This document shows, piece after piece, positions 17,681 to 26,479 of a DNA stretch of 64,000 nt (positions are counted from its first letter, which is position 1; every line of letters starts with the position of its first letter). Where the stretch lies: assembly GCF_009176305.1 (NCBI RefSeq), contig NZ_BLAJ01000012.1, positions 1-64,000 of the forward strand, given 5' to 3'. The position numbers and the translations under genes were made by a program. Under the pieces are notes generated by a model. That model saw only the letters and a list, made by a program, of their open reading frames with translations, was not told the DNA's origin and did not search any database. Source of the DNA: Martinezella dioscoreae. GTDB taxonomy: Bacteria > Pseudomonadota > Alphaproteobacteria > Rhizobiales > Rhizobiaceae.

Positions 17681-18808
17681 ATGCCGAACAAGGTTTCCAT
17701 CTCGCGCCTCAAGCTGACCGACTTCCGCAACTATGCGGCGGCGGCGCTGACGCTTGACGAGCGGCACGTGGTGCTGACCGGCGACAACGGCGCCGGCAAG
17801 ACCAATCTCATGGAAGCGGTCTCCCTGCTATCGCCTGGCCGCGGCCTGCGTCGCGCCGCCTATACCGATGTCACCCGGGTCGATGCGCCAGGCGGCTTTT
17901 CCATCTTCGCGGAGCTCGAGGGCATGGATGGCAGCGTCGAAATCGGCACCGGCATCGATACGACCGACGAATCAGCCGCCCGTCGGCTGCGAATCAACGG
18001 CACTCCAGCCAAGACGGTCGACGAACTGACCGATCATCTGCGCGTTCTCTGGCTGACGCCGGCCATGGATGGCCTCTTTACCGGCGGCTCCTCGGAACGC
18101 CGCCGTTTCCTTGACCGACTAGTCCTGTCGCTTGACCCCGCCCATGGCCGCCGCGCCAGCGATTTCGAGCGCGCCATGCGCAGCCGCAACAAGCTTTTAT
18201 CCGAAAGCCGGTTCGATCCATCCTGGCTCGGCGGCATCGAGGAACAGATGGCAAGCCTCGGCATCGCCATGGCGATCGCGCGGCAGGAAATGCTCGGCCT
18301 CCTTTCGCGACTGATCGCCGAAACGCGCGAGGCGACGCCGTTTCCATCGGCGGCACTGGAGCTTTCCGGCTTCCTCGACGGACAATTCGACCGGCCGGCC
18401 GTCGATCTCGAAGACACCTATGCCGATATGCTGCGCGAGGGGCGTTACCGCGACGCGGCCGCCGGTCGCACACTGGATGGGCCGCATCGGGCCGATCTTC
18501 TGGTGAGGCATCGCGAGAAGGATATGGAAGCGGAGCGGTGCTCGACCGGTGAGCAAAAGGCGCTTCTCGTCGGCCTCATCCTTGCCCATGCGCGTTTAGT
18601 TGGCAATCTCACAGGCTATGCGCCGATCCTGCTGCTCGACGAGATCGCCGCCCATCTTGATGAGGGACGGCGTGCTGCGCTTTTCGATCTCATCGACGGG
18701 CTCGGCGGCCAGGCCTTCATGACCGGCACGGACAAATCCATGTTCTCGGCTCTTGGCGAGCGCGCGCAATTCTTTACCGTGGCGCATGGCGGCATTACGA
18801 AATCCTAG
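17681..18808 (+). CDS. DNA replication and repair protein RecF
   Basis: SMC-like ATPase that helps load RecA at gaps with RecO and RecR. 375 residues. Walker A is GDNGAGKTN (about 37-45), beside the typical N-terminus LKLTDFRNYAAAAL. The ABC signature region is STGEQKALLVGLILAHA and Walker B is PILLLDEIAAHLDEGRR. Length is normal. The ATG follows a weak AAAGAC site. It is not next to dnaN or gyrB here, as is usual in rhizobia; recR lies 23 kb further on in this window. Confidence 0.95.
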   Translation: MPNKVSISRLKLTDFRNYAAAALTLDERHVVLTGDNGAGKTNLMEAVSLLSPGRGLRRAAYTDVTRVDAPGGFSIFAELEGMDGSVEIGTGIDTTDESAARRLRINGTPAKTVDELTDHLRVLWLTPAMDGLFTGGSSERRRFLDRLVLSLDPAHGRRASDFERAMRSRNKLLSESRFDPSWLGGIEEQMASLGIAMAIARQEMLGLLSRLIAETREATPFPSAALELSGFLDGQFDRPAVDLEDTYADMLREGRYRDAAAGRTLDGPHRADLLVRHREKDMEAERCSTGEQKALLVGLILAHARLVGNLTGYAPILLLDEIAAHLDEGRRAALFDLIDGLGGQAFMTGTDKSMFSALGERAQFFTVAHGGITKS

Positions 18809-18843
18809 CGCCTCCTCGCCCTCGATTGTGCTAGACTTTTGCC

Positions 18844-19614
18844 ATGGATCCTTTGAGCTCAGACGAAATCGCCCGCTATCACCGCCATATCCTCCTGCCG
18901 GAGGTCGGTGGCACTGGCCAGCAAAAATTGAAGGCGGCGCGTGTGCTTGTCATCGGCGCCGGCGGCCTTAGTGCGCCGGTGTTGCAATATCTTGCGGCCG
19001 CCGGCGTCGGCACGCTCGGCATTGCCGATGATGACCGCGTTTCGCTGTCCAACCTGCAGCGGCAGGTGATTCACGATACGGGCACGATCGGCGAACTGAA
19101 AACCCAGAGCGCGGCAGACGCCATCACGCGGCTGAACCCGCATGTGCGCACCATCCGCTTCGAGGAACGGTTCAGTGCCGATACGGCTGCGCGGCACCTC
19201 GCCGGTTTCGATCTCGTCATCGACGGCTCCGACAATTTCGATACGCGCTATGCGGCTGCCGATGCCACCGAAGCAGCGCATTTGCCGCTGGTGACAGGTG
19301 CTGTCGGGCGCTTCGATGGATCTGTCACCACGTTGAAGCCTTACGAGAGCGATGCGGACGGTAACCTCAATCCTCGCTATCGCGATCTCTTCCCGGCGCC
19401 ACCGCCGGAGGGTCTCATTCCGAGCTGCGCCGAGGCGGGCATCATTGGCGCCTTGACCGGCGTCATCGGCACGCTCATGGCGATGGAGGCGATCAAGCTC
19501 ATCACAGGCATCGGCGAGCCGCTGATCGGTCGCCTGTTGCTTTATGACGGGCTTTCATCGCGCTTCGAAACCGTGCGCTATCGCCGCAAACGCGCCCGGG
19601 TTGCTGCTGAATGA
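18844..19614 (+). CDS. MoeB/ThiF-family adenylyltransferase
   Basis: E1-like enzyme that adenylates the C-terminus of a sulfur-carrier protein (MoaD or ThiS type). 256 residues. ATP site: VLVIGAGGLSAPVLQYLAAAGVG; then DDDRVSLSNLQRQ with the conserved Asp and Arg/Gln, and the GSDNFDTRY loop. The C-terminal ESC-like region is PSCAEAGIIGALTGVIGT. The paired CxxC zinc motifs of E. coli MoeB are missing: I see only one cysteine. It is followed by an acetyltransferase gene overlapping by four bases. MoeB and ThiF cannot be separated from sequence alone. Confidence 0.85.
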   Translation: MDPLSSDEIARYHRHILLPEVGGTGQQKLKAARVLVIGAGGLSAPVLQYLAAAGVGTLGIADDDRVSLSNLQRQVIHDTGTIGELKTQSAADAITRLNPHVRTIRFEERFSADTAARHLAGFDLVIDGSDNFDTRYAAADATEAAHLPLVTGAVGRFDGSVTTLKPYESDADGNLNPRYRDLFPAPPPEGLIPSCAEAGIIGALTGVIGTLMAMEAIKLITGIGEPLIGRLLLYDGLSSRFETVRYRRKRARVAAE

Positions 19615-20090
19615 GCGATATCACGCTTCGTCGCCTCGATGATGGCTTCGATCGCTGGGATGCGTTGCTGGATCTGATCCTGACGTCCTTCGCCTATATG
19701 AACGGACGCATCGATCCGCCCTCCTCGGCGCTGGCGCTGACATCCGAAACGCTGAAAGCGAAGGCACTTAGCGAGATCGCTTATGTGGCGCTCGATGGCG
19801 AACAGTTGGTCGGCTGCATTTTCTGCCGGCCGGAGGCAGAGAGCCTTTATGTCGGCAAGCTCGCCGTGGTGCCGGCGGCGCAAGGTAAAGGTATCGGCAA
19901 GCAACTGCTGGGCCTGGCCGAGACAGCGGCGCGAGAGCTTGGCCTCAAGGCGTTGCGGCTTGAAACGCGGATCGAGCTCACCGACAATCACGCCACCTTC
20001 GCAGCATGGGGCTTTCGGAAGACGGCCGAAAATCGCCACGCCGGGTTCGATCGGACGACGTCGATCGAGATGCGCAAGGCGATTGCCTAA
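19611..20090 (+). CDS. GNAT-family N-acetyltransferase
   Basis: 159-residue acetyl-CoA-dependent transferase. The acetyl-CoA binding motif A is LAVVPAAQGKGIGKQLLGLAE (core QGKGIG, about 88-93), and the C-terminal NHATFAAWGFRK matches motif B. The start codon overlaps the stop of the MoeB-like gene (ATGA), so the two are translationally coupled. Substrate unknown. Confidence 0.87.
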   Translation: MSDITLRRLDDGFDRWDALLDLILTSFAYMNGRIDPPSSALALTSETLKAKALSEIAYVALDGEQLVGCIFCRPEAESLYVGKLAVVPAAQGKGIGKQLLGLAETAARELGLKALRLETRIELTDNHATFAAWGFRKTAENRHAGFDRTTSIEMRKAIA

Positions 20091-20117
20091 CGCATCCTCA
20101 GCCGGTGGATGGAGCCG

Positions 20118-21431
20118 TCACGCCTCGCGCGGCGGGATGCGGGTGATGCGGGCACCCAGGGCGTTCAGCCGCTCCTCGATGCGCTCATAACCGCGCTCGA
20201 TCTGCTGGGCATTGTTGATGACGCTCGTGCCCTCGGCGCACATGGCCGCGATCAACATGGCCATGCCGGCACGAATGTCAGGGCTTTCGAGCTGAGCGGC
20301 GCGCAGCTTGGAGGGGCCGGCAACGATGGCGCGATGCGGATCACACAGCACGATGCGGGCGCCCATGGCGATCAGCTTGTCGACGAAGAACATGCGGCTT
20401 TCGAACATTTTCTCGAACATCAGCACGACGCCATCACATTGCGTGGCGGTGACGATGGCAATCGACATGGTATCGGCCGGAAAGGCGGGCCAGGGCTGGT
20501 CTTCTATCTTCGGAATATGACCGCCGAAATCCGGCTGGATCTTCATTTCCTGGCCGGAGCGGATGATGAGATCGTCACCGTCAATCTGGCAGCGGATGCC
20601 GAGGCGCTCGAAGGTCATCAGCGTGGAGCGCAGATGCTCGACGCCTGCACGGCGAATGGTGATTTCCGAACCGGTGACGGCGGCAAGGCCGATCAGCGAG
20701 CCAACCTCATTGTGATCGGGACCGATGCGATGCGATGCACCGTCCAGCCGCTGCCCGCCGTGAATGGTCATCATATTGGTGCCCACGCCTTCGATTCGGG
20801 CGCCCATGGCAATCAGGAAGCGGGCGAGATCCTGAACATGCGGCTCAGAGGCGCAATTGCGCAGGATCGTCGTCCCCTCGGCGAAAACGGCGGCGCAAAG
20901 AGCATTTTCCGTCGCCGTCACGGAGGGCTCGTCGAGAAAGACATCGGCGCCGCGCAATCCTTCCGTGCGGAAGCTATAGACGCTGTTGACCTCGATCTTC
21001 GCGCCGAGCTGTTCCAGCGCCAGGAAATGCGTATCGACACGCCGGCGACCAATGACATCGCCGCCAGGTGGCGGCAGGGTGATCTCGCCACAACGCGCCA
21101 ACATCGGTCCGGCAAGCAGGATGGAGGCGCGGATGCGGGCGCAAAGATCGGGATCGAGATTGGCAGGACGAAGCTCCCGCGCTTCGATTTCGAGCTCGTT
21201 CTTACCCAGCCAACGCACTTTTGCACCGACCGATTGGATCAGCTCCACCAGCGCCTCGACATCGCGAATACGCGGCACGTTGCTGAGCTCGACACGTTGA
21301 TCGGTCAGAAGCGATGCGGCGATGATCGGCAACGCAGCATTCTTGTTGCCGCTGGGTTCGATCTCGCCCGAGAGCTTGAAGCCGCCCTCGACCACATATT
21401 GCACCCGCTCATGCGGCAGCGCCCGCGCCAT
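20118..21431 (-). CDS. MurA paralogue (UDP-GlcNAc enolpyruvyltransferase family) with Asp in place of catalytic Cys
   Basis: Member of the EPSP synthase/MurA fold, 437 residues. Family signatures are [18 protein letters not shown] near the N-terminus (Lys30), [21 protein letters not shown], and the late [19 protein letters not shown] with the conserved Arg. MurA normally has Cys in PGGC-x-IG, target of fosfomycin; here Asp125 occupies it, as in naturally fosfomycin-resistant MurA enzymes. The ATG at 21431 is preceded by AGGAAGGGCGG; a 21-codon upstream extension has no ribosome site. Rhizobia usually have another, Cys-type murA elsewhere, so this may be a second copy with a related but distinct role. 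Confidence 0.85.
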   Translation of the reverse strand: MARALPHERVQYVVEGGFKLSGEIEPSGNKNAALPIIAASLLTDQRVELSNVPRIRDVEALVELIQSVGAKVRWLGKNELEIEARELRPANLDPDLCARIRASILLAGPMLARCGEITLPPPGGDVIGRRRVDTHFLALEQLGAKIEVNSVYSFRTEGLRGADVFLDEPSVTATENALCAAVFAEGTTILRNCASEPHVQDLARFLIAMGARIEGVGTNMMTIHGGQRLDGASHRIGPDHNEVGSLIGLAAVTGSEITIRRAGVEHLRSTLMTFERLGIRCQIDGDDLIIRSGQEMKIQPDFGGHIPKIEDQPWPAFPADTMSIAIVTATQCDGVVLMFEKMFESRMFFVDKLIAMGARIVLCDPHRAIVAGPSKLRAAQLESPDIRAGMAMLIAAMCAEGTSVINNAQQIERGYERIEERLNALGARITRIPPREA

Positions 21432-21573
21432 GATTTCCGCCCTTCCTGATTTATGTTTGTGGTCACCTCTGGGCCGGCTTTGTGACATGCACATGACCGG
21501 CGAGAGGGAAGTGAGATCAAATTTGCAGCCGGGTATTCAGCCGCGTTTCGGCGGGCGAATCAGCATGCTTCAG

Positions 21574-22575
21574 TCACCGAAACGGCAGAACGCGATTGGG
21601 CGGGCGATGGCCGTCGATGAAGGTGCGGATGTTGATGATGACCTTGTCACCCATGTCGATTCGGCCCTCGAGTGTGGCCGAGCTCATATGCGGCAGGATC
21701 ACCACCTTGCCTTCGTTGGCGAGCTTCACCAGCTTCGGATTGACGGCGGGTTCGTTCTCGAACACGTCAAGGCCGGCGCCGGCAATCTTGCCCTCGCGCA
21801 GGATCTTGATCAGCGCCGTCTCGTCGATGACGTCGCCGCGCGCCGTGTTGACGATATAGCTCGTCGGCTGCAGCAGCGCCAGGCGGCGGGCCGAGATCAG
21901 ATGATAGGTCGCCGGTGTCGACGGGCAATTGACCGAGACGATATCGACGCGAGCGAGCATCTGGTCGAGGCTGTCCCAATAGGTCGCCTCCAGTTCGTCC
22001 TCCGTCGCCGGATTGACGCGCTTGCGATTGTGATAATGGATTGAAAGGCCAAAAGCCTTGGCGCGGCGGGCAACGGCCGTGCCGATCCGCCCCATGCCGA
22101 CGATGCCGATGCGCTTACCGTGGATGCGGCGGCCGAGCATCCAGGTGGGCGACCATCCGGCCCATTCGCCGGGGCTGTCCGTCAGCACGCGCGCACCTTC
22201 CGCTAGCCGCCGAGGCACGGCGAGGATGAGCGCCATGGTCATGTCGGCGGTATCTTCGGTCAGCACATTGGGCGTATTGGTGACGGTGATGCCGCGGCGG
22301 GCGGCGGCTTCGACATCGATATGATCCGTGCCGTTGGAGAAGCTGGCGATCAGCTTCATCTGCGGGCCGGCTTCTTCGATGATCTCGGCATCGATGCGGT
22401 CGGTGACTGTCGGCACGAGCACGTCGACAGAGCGGACGGCCTCAATCAATTCGTCTTTCGTGCGCGGGCGATCATCGATGTTGAGTTCGGCATCGAAGAG
22501 CTCGCGCATGCGCGTCTCCACCGCGTCAGGCAATTTGCGCGTGACATAGACCTTCGGTTTTTTCTTCGTCGTCAT
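21574..22575 (-). CDS. D-isomer 2-hydroxyacid dehydrogenase (glyoxylate/hydroxypyruvate reductase-like)
   Basis: NAD(P)H-dependent reductase of 2-keto acids, 333 residues. The Rossmann motif is GIVGMGRIGTAVARR (about 158-172). The catalytic Arg is in VNCPSTPATYHLI, NTARGDVIDE is the family signature, the Glu is in LDVFENEP and the catalytic His is in LPHMSSAT. The tail THI-like region and length fit glyoxylate reductase (GyaR-type) enzymes. The gene is preceded by its own divergent region facing an SH3b gene. Exact substrate is uncertain. Confidence 0.9.
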   Translation of the reverse strand: MTTKKKPKVYVTRKLPDAVETRMRELFDAELNIDDRPRTKDELIEAVRSVDVLVPTVTDRIDAEIIEEAGPQMKLIASFSNGTDHIDVEAAARRGITVTNTPNVLTEDTADMTMALILAVPRRLAEGARVLTDSPGEWAGWSPTWMLGRRIHGKRIGIVGMGRIGTAVARRAKAFGLSIHYHNRKRVNPATEDELEATYWDSLDQMLARVDIVSVNCPSTPATYHLISARRLALLQPTSYIVNTARGDVIDETALIKILREGKIAGAGLDVFENEPAVNPKLVKLANEGKVVILPHMSSATLEGRIDMGDKVIINIRTFIDGHRPPNRVLPFR

Positions 22576-22767
22576 GGCGAGCGGCGATGCCTTGTTCAGA
22601 TGTTCTTAACCAAGAAGCAGGATAATTTTCCCGTTCCGGGCATTTCTACCAGACCCGCAGGCGAAGACAAACAAAACTCGCTGACGCGATCCGAGGATTT
22701 GCCGCTCACCGGAGCGAAAGGTCGCCGGAATGGCGCGCCTTTGTGATGACGAACGAACGGAAATCCC

Positions 22768-23307
22768 ATGCGTGGCAACGTCTTGAAGTCCTGCGCCATT
22801 TTCGCAATCGGCCTGATGATGGCCGCTGTGTCGGCCGATCTTGCCGCCGCCCAGGCCGCCAAGGGGCCGAGCGGCCTACCGCTGCCGCGCTTCGTCACAC
22901 TGAAATCGAAGCGGGTCAATCTGCGCATCGGCCCGAGCGCGGATTACGCCGTATCGTGGCTCTATCTCAAGCAGGGTCTGCCGGTCGAAATCATCCAGGA
23001 ATATGATAACTGGCGGCGCGTGCGCGATGCCGACGGCACCGAAGGCTGGGTCAACCAATCTCTGCTGTCGGGCCAGCGCTCGGCCATTGCCGCTCCCTGG
23101 ATGAAAGGCAAGGGCAAGGCCGTCTTCGTCAACATGCGCCGCGAATCCCAACCGTCCGCCGCCGTCATTGCCAAGCTTCAGCCCGGCGTGATGATGAGCG
23201 TCAAGGAATGCACGGGCGATTGGTGCCTCGTCACCGCCGACGGCACCGAGGGATGGGTGGCGCAATCCGAGATCTGGGGCGCTTACCCCGGCGAAGCCTT
23301 CAAGTAA
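22768..23307 (+). CDS. Secreted SH3b-domain protein, 179 aa
   Basis: Exported protein with a signal peptide (about 1-28, ending AAAQA) and two bacterial SH3-like modules: about 46-100 (RVNLRIGPSADYAVSWLYLKQGLPVEII...GWVNQSLLSG) and about 112-172 (VNMRRESQPSAAVIAKLQPG...GWVAQSEIWG). A CTGDWC pair may form a disulfide. SH3b modules commonly bind peptidoglycan, so an envelope role is likely. It is divergent from the hydroxyacid dehydrogenase gene. It differs from the other SH3b protein of this window (8.2 kb), which has one module and a repeat tail. Confidence 0.82.
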   Translation: MRGNVLKSCAIFAIGLMMAAVSADLAAAQAAKGPSGLPLPRFVTLKSKRVNLRIGPSADYAVSWLYLKQGLPVEIIQEYDNWRRVRDADGTEGWVNQSLLSGQRSAIAAPWMKGKGKAVFVNMRRESQPSAAVIAKLQPGVMMSVKECTGDWCLVTADGTEGWVAQSEIWGAYPGEAFK

Positions 23308-23392
23308 CGACCGCTCGCTTGGCGCCGAACGCAGCCACGCGACTTTCGCTACGCAATGCTGTATCCGGGATCGGATAGGGAGACCGGCGATC

Positions 23393-24004
23393 TTGGGTTA
23401 CGTGCTAGGCGTTTTCGGCGTTGCCATCGTCATGTTCGCATCGACGAACATAGACGACATATTCGTCCTTCTCGGCTTTTTCGCCGATCGGAAATTCCGC
23501 CTGAGACAGATCGTCATTGGCCAATATCTCGGCATCGGCGCGCTCTATGGCTTCAGTGCCCTCGCCTCGTTTCTGGTTCTCGTCATTCCCGCTGCCTATA
23601 TTGGCCTGCTCGGCCTTGCGCCGATCTATTTTGGCCTCAGGCGACTATGGGAGCTCTGGAACGGCATCGAGACCGGCGAAGATCCGGAAGATCATGCGAA
23701 AGCTTCGGCGGGACATGGAAACATTGTGGCGGTCGCGCTGGTGACGATCGCCAATGGCGGCGACAATATCAGCATCTATACGCCGATCTTCGCAACACGT
23801 TCCGCCTATGAGATCCTCACCATCGGCTGCATGTTCGCGGTGCTGACGGCCATCTGGCTTGGTGCCGCGCACTCGCTCGTCAATCATCCGACCTTGGGTG
23901 CACCGATCCGTCGCCACGGCCACAGGATCGTGCCGTTCGTCCTGATCGCTCTCGGCATCCTCATCTTCTACGAGGGCGGGACCGCAACGCTCTTCTGGCA
24001 CTAA
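23393..24004 (+). CDS. CadD-like cadmium resistance transporter family protein
   Basis: Membrane protein of 203 residues with five or six hydrophobic helices. The opening VFGVAIVMFASTNIDDIFVLLGFF and the later VALVTIANGGDNISIYTPIFA are characteristic repeats of the CadD family in the LysE superfamily; the Asp residues in NIDD and GGDN are conserved. Some members export cadmium, but specificity is not proven here. The start is TTG at 23393 behind AGGGAG. Its stop codon is immediately followed by the IS110 insertion, so the element landed just outside the coding sequence. Confidence 0.78.
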   Translation: MGYVLGVFGVAIVMFASTNIDDIFVLLGFFADRKFRLRQIVIGQYLGIGALYGFSALASFLVLVIPAAYIGLLGLAPIYFGLRRLWELWNGIETGEDPEDHAKASAGHGNIVAVALVTIANGGDNISIYTPIFATRSAYEILTIGCMFAVLTAIWLGAAHSLVNHPTLGAPIRRHGHRIVPFVLIALGILIFYEGGTATLFWH

Positions 24005-24018
24005 AGTATCCGTTTCAA

Positions 24019-24957
24019 TCAAGCGGGTTTTGGTGTCCATTTTTGCTGTTTTCGCAGGAGTGCGTTTGCAAGGACAACGAGCTTTCGCATGATAGCGGTG
24101 ATGGCGACTTTGGGCGGTTTCCCAGCTTTTCTGAGCGTGTCGTATTTGGCCTTGAGATCAGGATTGAAGCGAGTGGCGACAAGGGCCGGCATGTAAAGAG
24201 CCTGCCGGACGATGGCGCGGCCACCAACGATGAAGGCGCGGCCGGTCCACACTCCGGACTGCCTGTCGCTTGGCGCGAGGCCCGCAAGCTTGCCGGCTGC
24301 CTTCTCATCGAGTTTCCCCAGTTCCGGCATTTCGATGAGAAGGGTAAAGGCTGTGATCTTCGACAGACCGGGGATGGAAACCAGGATATCAAAGCGCGCC
24401 TTGAGGCTCTCGTCGATTGCGATGTGGTCGGTGATGGCCTGCTCTACTTGGGCGAGTTGCGCTTCGATCTGCTTCAGGCGGGCGGTATTCTGCCGTTTGA
24501 GCAGCGGCTGGGTGATGTTCTTGCCTCGGTTCTTAGCAGCCGTCCTATCCTTCACCAGCGCCAGACGTGCGGCATGCAACTCCTTGAGCTCACTGAAAGA
24601 AGCGGCATCCGGCGACAGGAGGCGCGGGTTCAGCAGCATGCCGAATTGCGCCAGCATCCCGGCATCCGCACGGTCTGTCTTGGCCAGTTTTCCAATCGCC
24701 TCGGCAAACCGTCGCGCCTGACGCGGATTGACCTTGGAAACTGGCAGGCTACGGGTGAGCATGAAGCGTTCGAATGCCCTGTGATAGGCACCGGTCGGCT
24801 CATAGACCACACGCGCGACAGGCGTGTTGCCGATCCAGCCAAGGATGGCGGCAAATCCCTTGCCGTCGTTGCTCACGCGCAGCCTGTCGCCATCTGATAG
24901 TCGGTACAGATCGATATGATCTTTCGAGATATCGGCACCGATGATAATCTCAGTCAT
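24019..24957 (-). CDS. IS110-family transposase (DEDD recombinase)
   Basis: 312-residue recombinase. The N-terminal RuvC-like DEDD domain starts IIIGADISKDHIDLY (first Asp at about 9), with Glu in VVYEPTGAYHRAF and the Asp pair in KTDRADAGMLAQF. The C-terminal transposase-20 domain has the family motif SIPGLSKITAFTLLIEMPELG and the later GGRAIVRQALYMPALVA with a serine-poor active region. Full length with no frameshift, so it may be active. It is oriented against the CadD-like gene. IS110 enzymes are directed by a structured bridge RNA made from a non-coding end of the element. Confidence 0.92.
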   Translation of the reverse strand: MTEIIIGADISKDHIDLYRLSDGDRLRVSNDGKGFAAILGWIGNTPVARVVYEPTGAYHRAFERFMLTRSLPVSKVNPRQARRFAEAIGKLAKTDRADAGMLAQFGMLLNPRLLSPDAASFSELKELHAARLALVKDRTAAKNRGKNITQPLLKRQNTARLKQIEAQLAQVEQAITDHIAIDESLKARFDILVSIPGLSKITAFTLLIEMPELGKLDEKAAGKLAGLAPSDRQSGVWTGRAFIVGGRAIVRQALYMPALVATRFNPDLKAKYDTLRKAGKPPKVAITAIMRKLVVLANALLRKQQKWTPKPA

Positions 24958-25135
24958 CTTTTCCGTCTCCCATGCTTGTCATCCGAGCCTAGAGCTCGGG
25001 TATCCGTTCAGGACGATTGGAAAAGATGGGGGCGATCAAACTTTAGTTCGGCCCGGCATTCATCAGAATGGCGGCCTGCGCGTCTCCGATCCATCCCCCA
25101 TCGCCGGAAGAGGATGGCCGTCCTCTCCGGCGCTT
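24958..25135 (-). ncRNA. Candidate IS110 bridge RNA region
   Basis: The 5' non-coding flank of the transposase is rich in stems when read leftward. There is a long hairpin whose arms are CGCCGGAGAGGA and TCCTCTTCCGGCG (about 25135-25103). GATGGGGG can pair with CCCCCATC further on, and CCGAGC/GCTCGG forms a hairpin about 25 bases before the ATG. AACGGATAC (25008-25000) matches DNA at the far end of the element. This fits the layout of bridge RNAs in the IS110 group, but structure and ends are inferred by eye. Confidence 0.35.
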
Positions 25136-25176
25136 CTTTTTCTCACAAGAAGCAGGCACAGTCATAAGACAAGCAC

Positions 25177-25271
25177 GTCGCGATCTTCAGATTCGCTCCC
25201 TGTGCTTTAGGTCCTTGATTTTGCGCATGTCGTTCTCGCAAAACCGCTACACGCTTTTGCGCGACACTTTA
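25177..25271 (+). repeat. Interspersed ~95-bp rhizobial repeat, copy A
   Basis: Closely matches 33506-33601. Shared blocks are GTCGCGATCTTCAGATTCGC, TGTGCTTTAGGTC and the hairpin CGCAAAA...TTTTGCG inside GCATGTCGTTCTCGCAAAACCGC. It sits about 80 bases after the stop of the leftward kinase gene, the same position relative to a leftward gene as copy B. I recognise the core as a sequence repeated often between genes in Rhizobiales. Confidence 0.75.
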
Positions 25272-25351
25272 GGCAGCCGTGTCAAACGTAAAAACCGCCC
25301 GGCGCTCTCGGCAGCGGGCGGCTGTTACGATCATGCGCGGACGGATTTCCG

Positions 25352-26344
25352 TCAGAGCAGGCCGAATTCCTTCGCGGCCTCCGAGAGTGACCGCATCGGC
25401 CGCGGGCCGATCTGTTCGATGACAATCGCTGCGGCGAGGTTGCCGAGCTTGGCGCAATCTTCCAGGCTGCGGCCCTGCGTATAGCCGAACAGGAAGCCGG
25501 CGGCGAAAAGATCGCCGGCGCCGGTCGTGTCGACACGTTCCTCGATCGGATGGGCGTCGACGACATAGCGTTCGCTGCCGCGCACGATGACGGCGCCGTC
25601 CTTGCCTGTCGTCACGGCGGCGATCTTGCAGTCGGCTGCAATGAGCTTCAGCGCCTTCTCGAAATCGTCGGTCTCGTAGAGCGAGAGGGCTTCGTCGCGA
25701 TTGGCGAAGACGATATCGACGGTGCCGGAGCGCATGAGATCGAGAAATTCGTCGCGGTAGCGACCGACGCAGAAGCTGTCGGAGAGCGTCATCGACATTT
25801 CCCGGCCATTGGCATGGGCGATACGGGCGCATTCGAGGATAGCTTCCTTGGCGCGCGGCGGATCCCAGAGATAGCCTTCGAAATAGGTTACCTTGGCATC
25901 TGCGACGACCTGTTCCTCGACGTCTTCCGGACCGAGTTCGACGCAAGCGCCGAGATAGGTATTCATGGAGCGCTCCCCATCCTCGGTGACGAAGATCATC
26001 GAGCGGGCAGTCGGCGGGAACGTGCCCTTCGCCTTGGTCTCGTAATGCACGCCCTGGGCGCGGATATCATGGGCGAAAATCTCTCCGAGCTGATCCTCTG
26101 CGACCTTGCCGAAATAAGCTGCCCTGCCGCCGAAATTCGCAACACCCGCAGCCGTATTACCGGCGCTGCCGCCGGAGGCTTCGAGAGCCGGGCCCATACG
26201 CGAATAAAGGAGCTCGGCACGTTCGGCGTCGATGAGGTTCATCGCGGCTTTGGTGATCTTGTTGTCGATCAGGAACTGATCGTCGCAACGGGCGATAATG
26301 TCGACGATGGCATTGCCAACGGTCAGTACGTCGAAACGAGTCAT
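25352..26344 (-). CDS. PfkB-family kinase, adenosine kinase-like
   Basis: Phosphorylates a sugar or nucleoside with ATP; 330 residues. Signatures of the ribokinase/PfkB family: GGSAGNTAAGVANFGG in the substrate lid region and RVDTTGAGDLFAAGFLFG near the C-terminus, in which the Asp of GAGD is the catalytic base. The N-terminus (FDVLTVGNAIVDIIARCDDQFL) fits the bacterial group annotated adenosine kinase in rhizobia. It lies alone between the repeat copy A and the candidate RNA. Adenosine as substrate is likely but not certain. Confidence 0.85.
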   Translation of the reverse strand: MTRFDVLTVGNAIVDIIARCDDQFLIDNKITKAAMNLIDAERAELLYSRMGPALEASGGSAGNTAAGVANFGGRAAYFGKVAEDQLGEIFAHDIRAQGVHYETKAKGTFPPTARSMIFVTEDGERSMNTYLGACVELGPEDVEEQVVADAKVTYFEGYLWDPPRAKEAILECARIAHANGREMSMTLSDSFCVGRYRDEFLDLMRSGTVDIVFANRDEALSLYETDDFEKALKLIAADCKIAAVTTGKDGAVIVRGSERYVVDAHPIEERVDTTGAGDLFAAGFLFGYTQGRSLEDCAKLGNLAAAIVIEQIGPRPMRSLSEAAKEFGLL

Positions 26345-26479
26345 CTATTGGAGGATCCCGGTATTGGTGATAGCCGGTATCCGGTAATATCGGTTTTTCC
26401 GAAGTTTGGAAGAAAAATCAGCGCCGAGGCTGCCAACTTAATTCCAATCAGTCATTTGCCTGTCACTTTCTATCTTTAA

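Larger units (their letters stand above)
24005..25135 (-). mobile_element. IS110-family insertion sequence (limits uncertain)
   Basis: One transposase gene with about 180 bases of non-coding DNA on its 5' side. The 3' limit must lie within 24005-24018, between the CadD-like stop and the transposase stop. The 5' limit is not clear. A 9-base match GTATCCGTT occurs at 24006-24014 and 25000-25008: it may be the terminal repeat, which would leave only 42 bases before the transposase, or an internal guide match. No terminal inverted repeats or target duplication are seen, as expected for IS110. Confidence 0.6.

Noticed and set aside
23393-24957. CadD-like gene plus IS110 as a metal-resistance transposon
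   Set aside because: IS110 elements do not carry cargo, and the transporter lies wholly outside the element.
25000-25008. GTATCCGTT as proof of a 994-bp complete IS110 element
   Set aside because: Nine bases are too few to fix an end, and this limit would leave almost no 5' non-coding DNA; listed as one alternative only.
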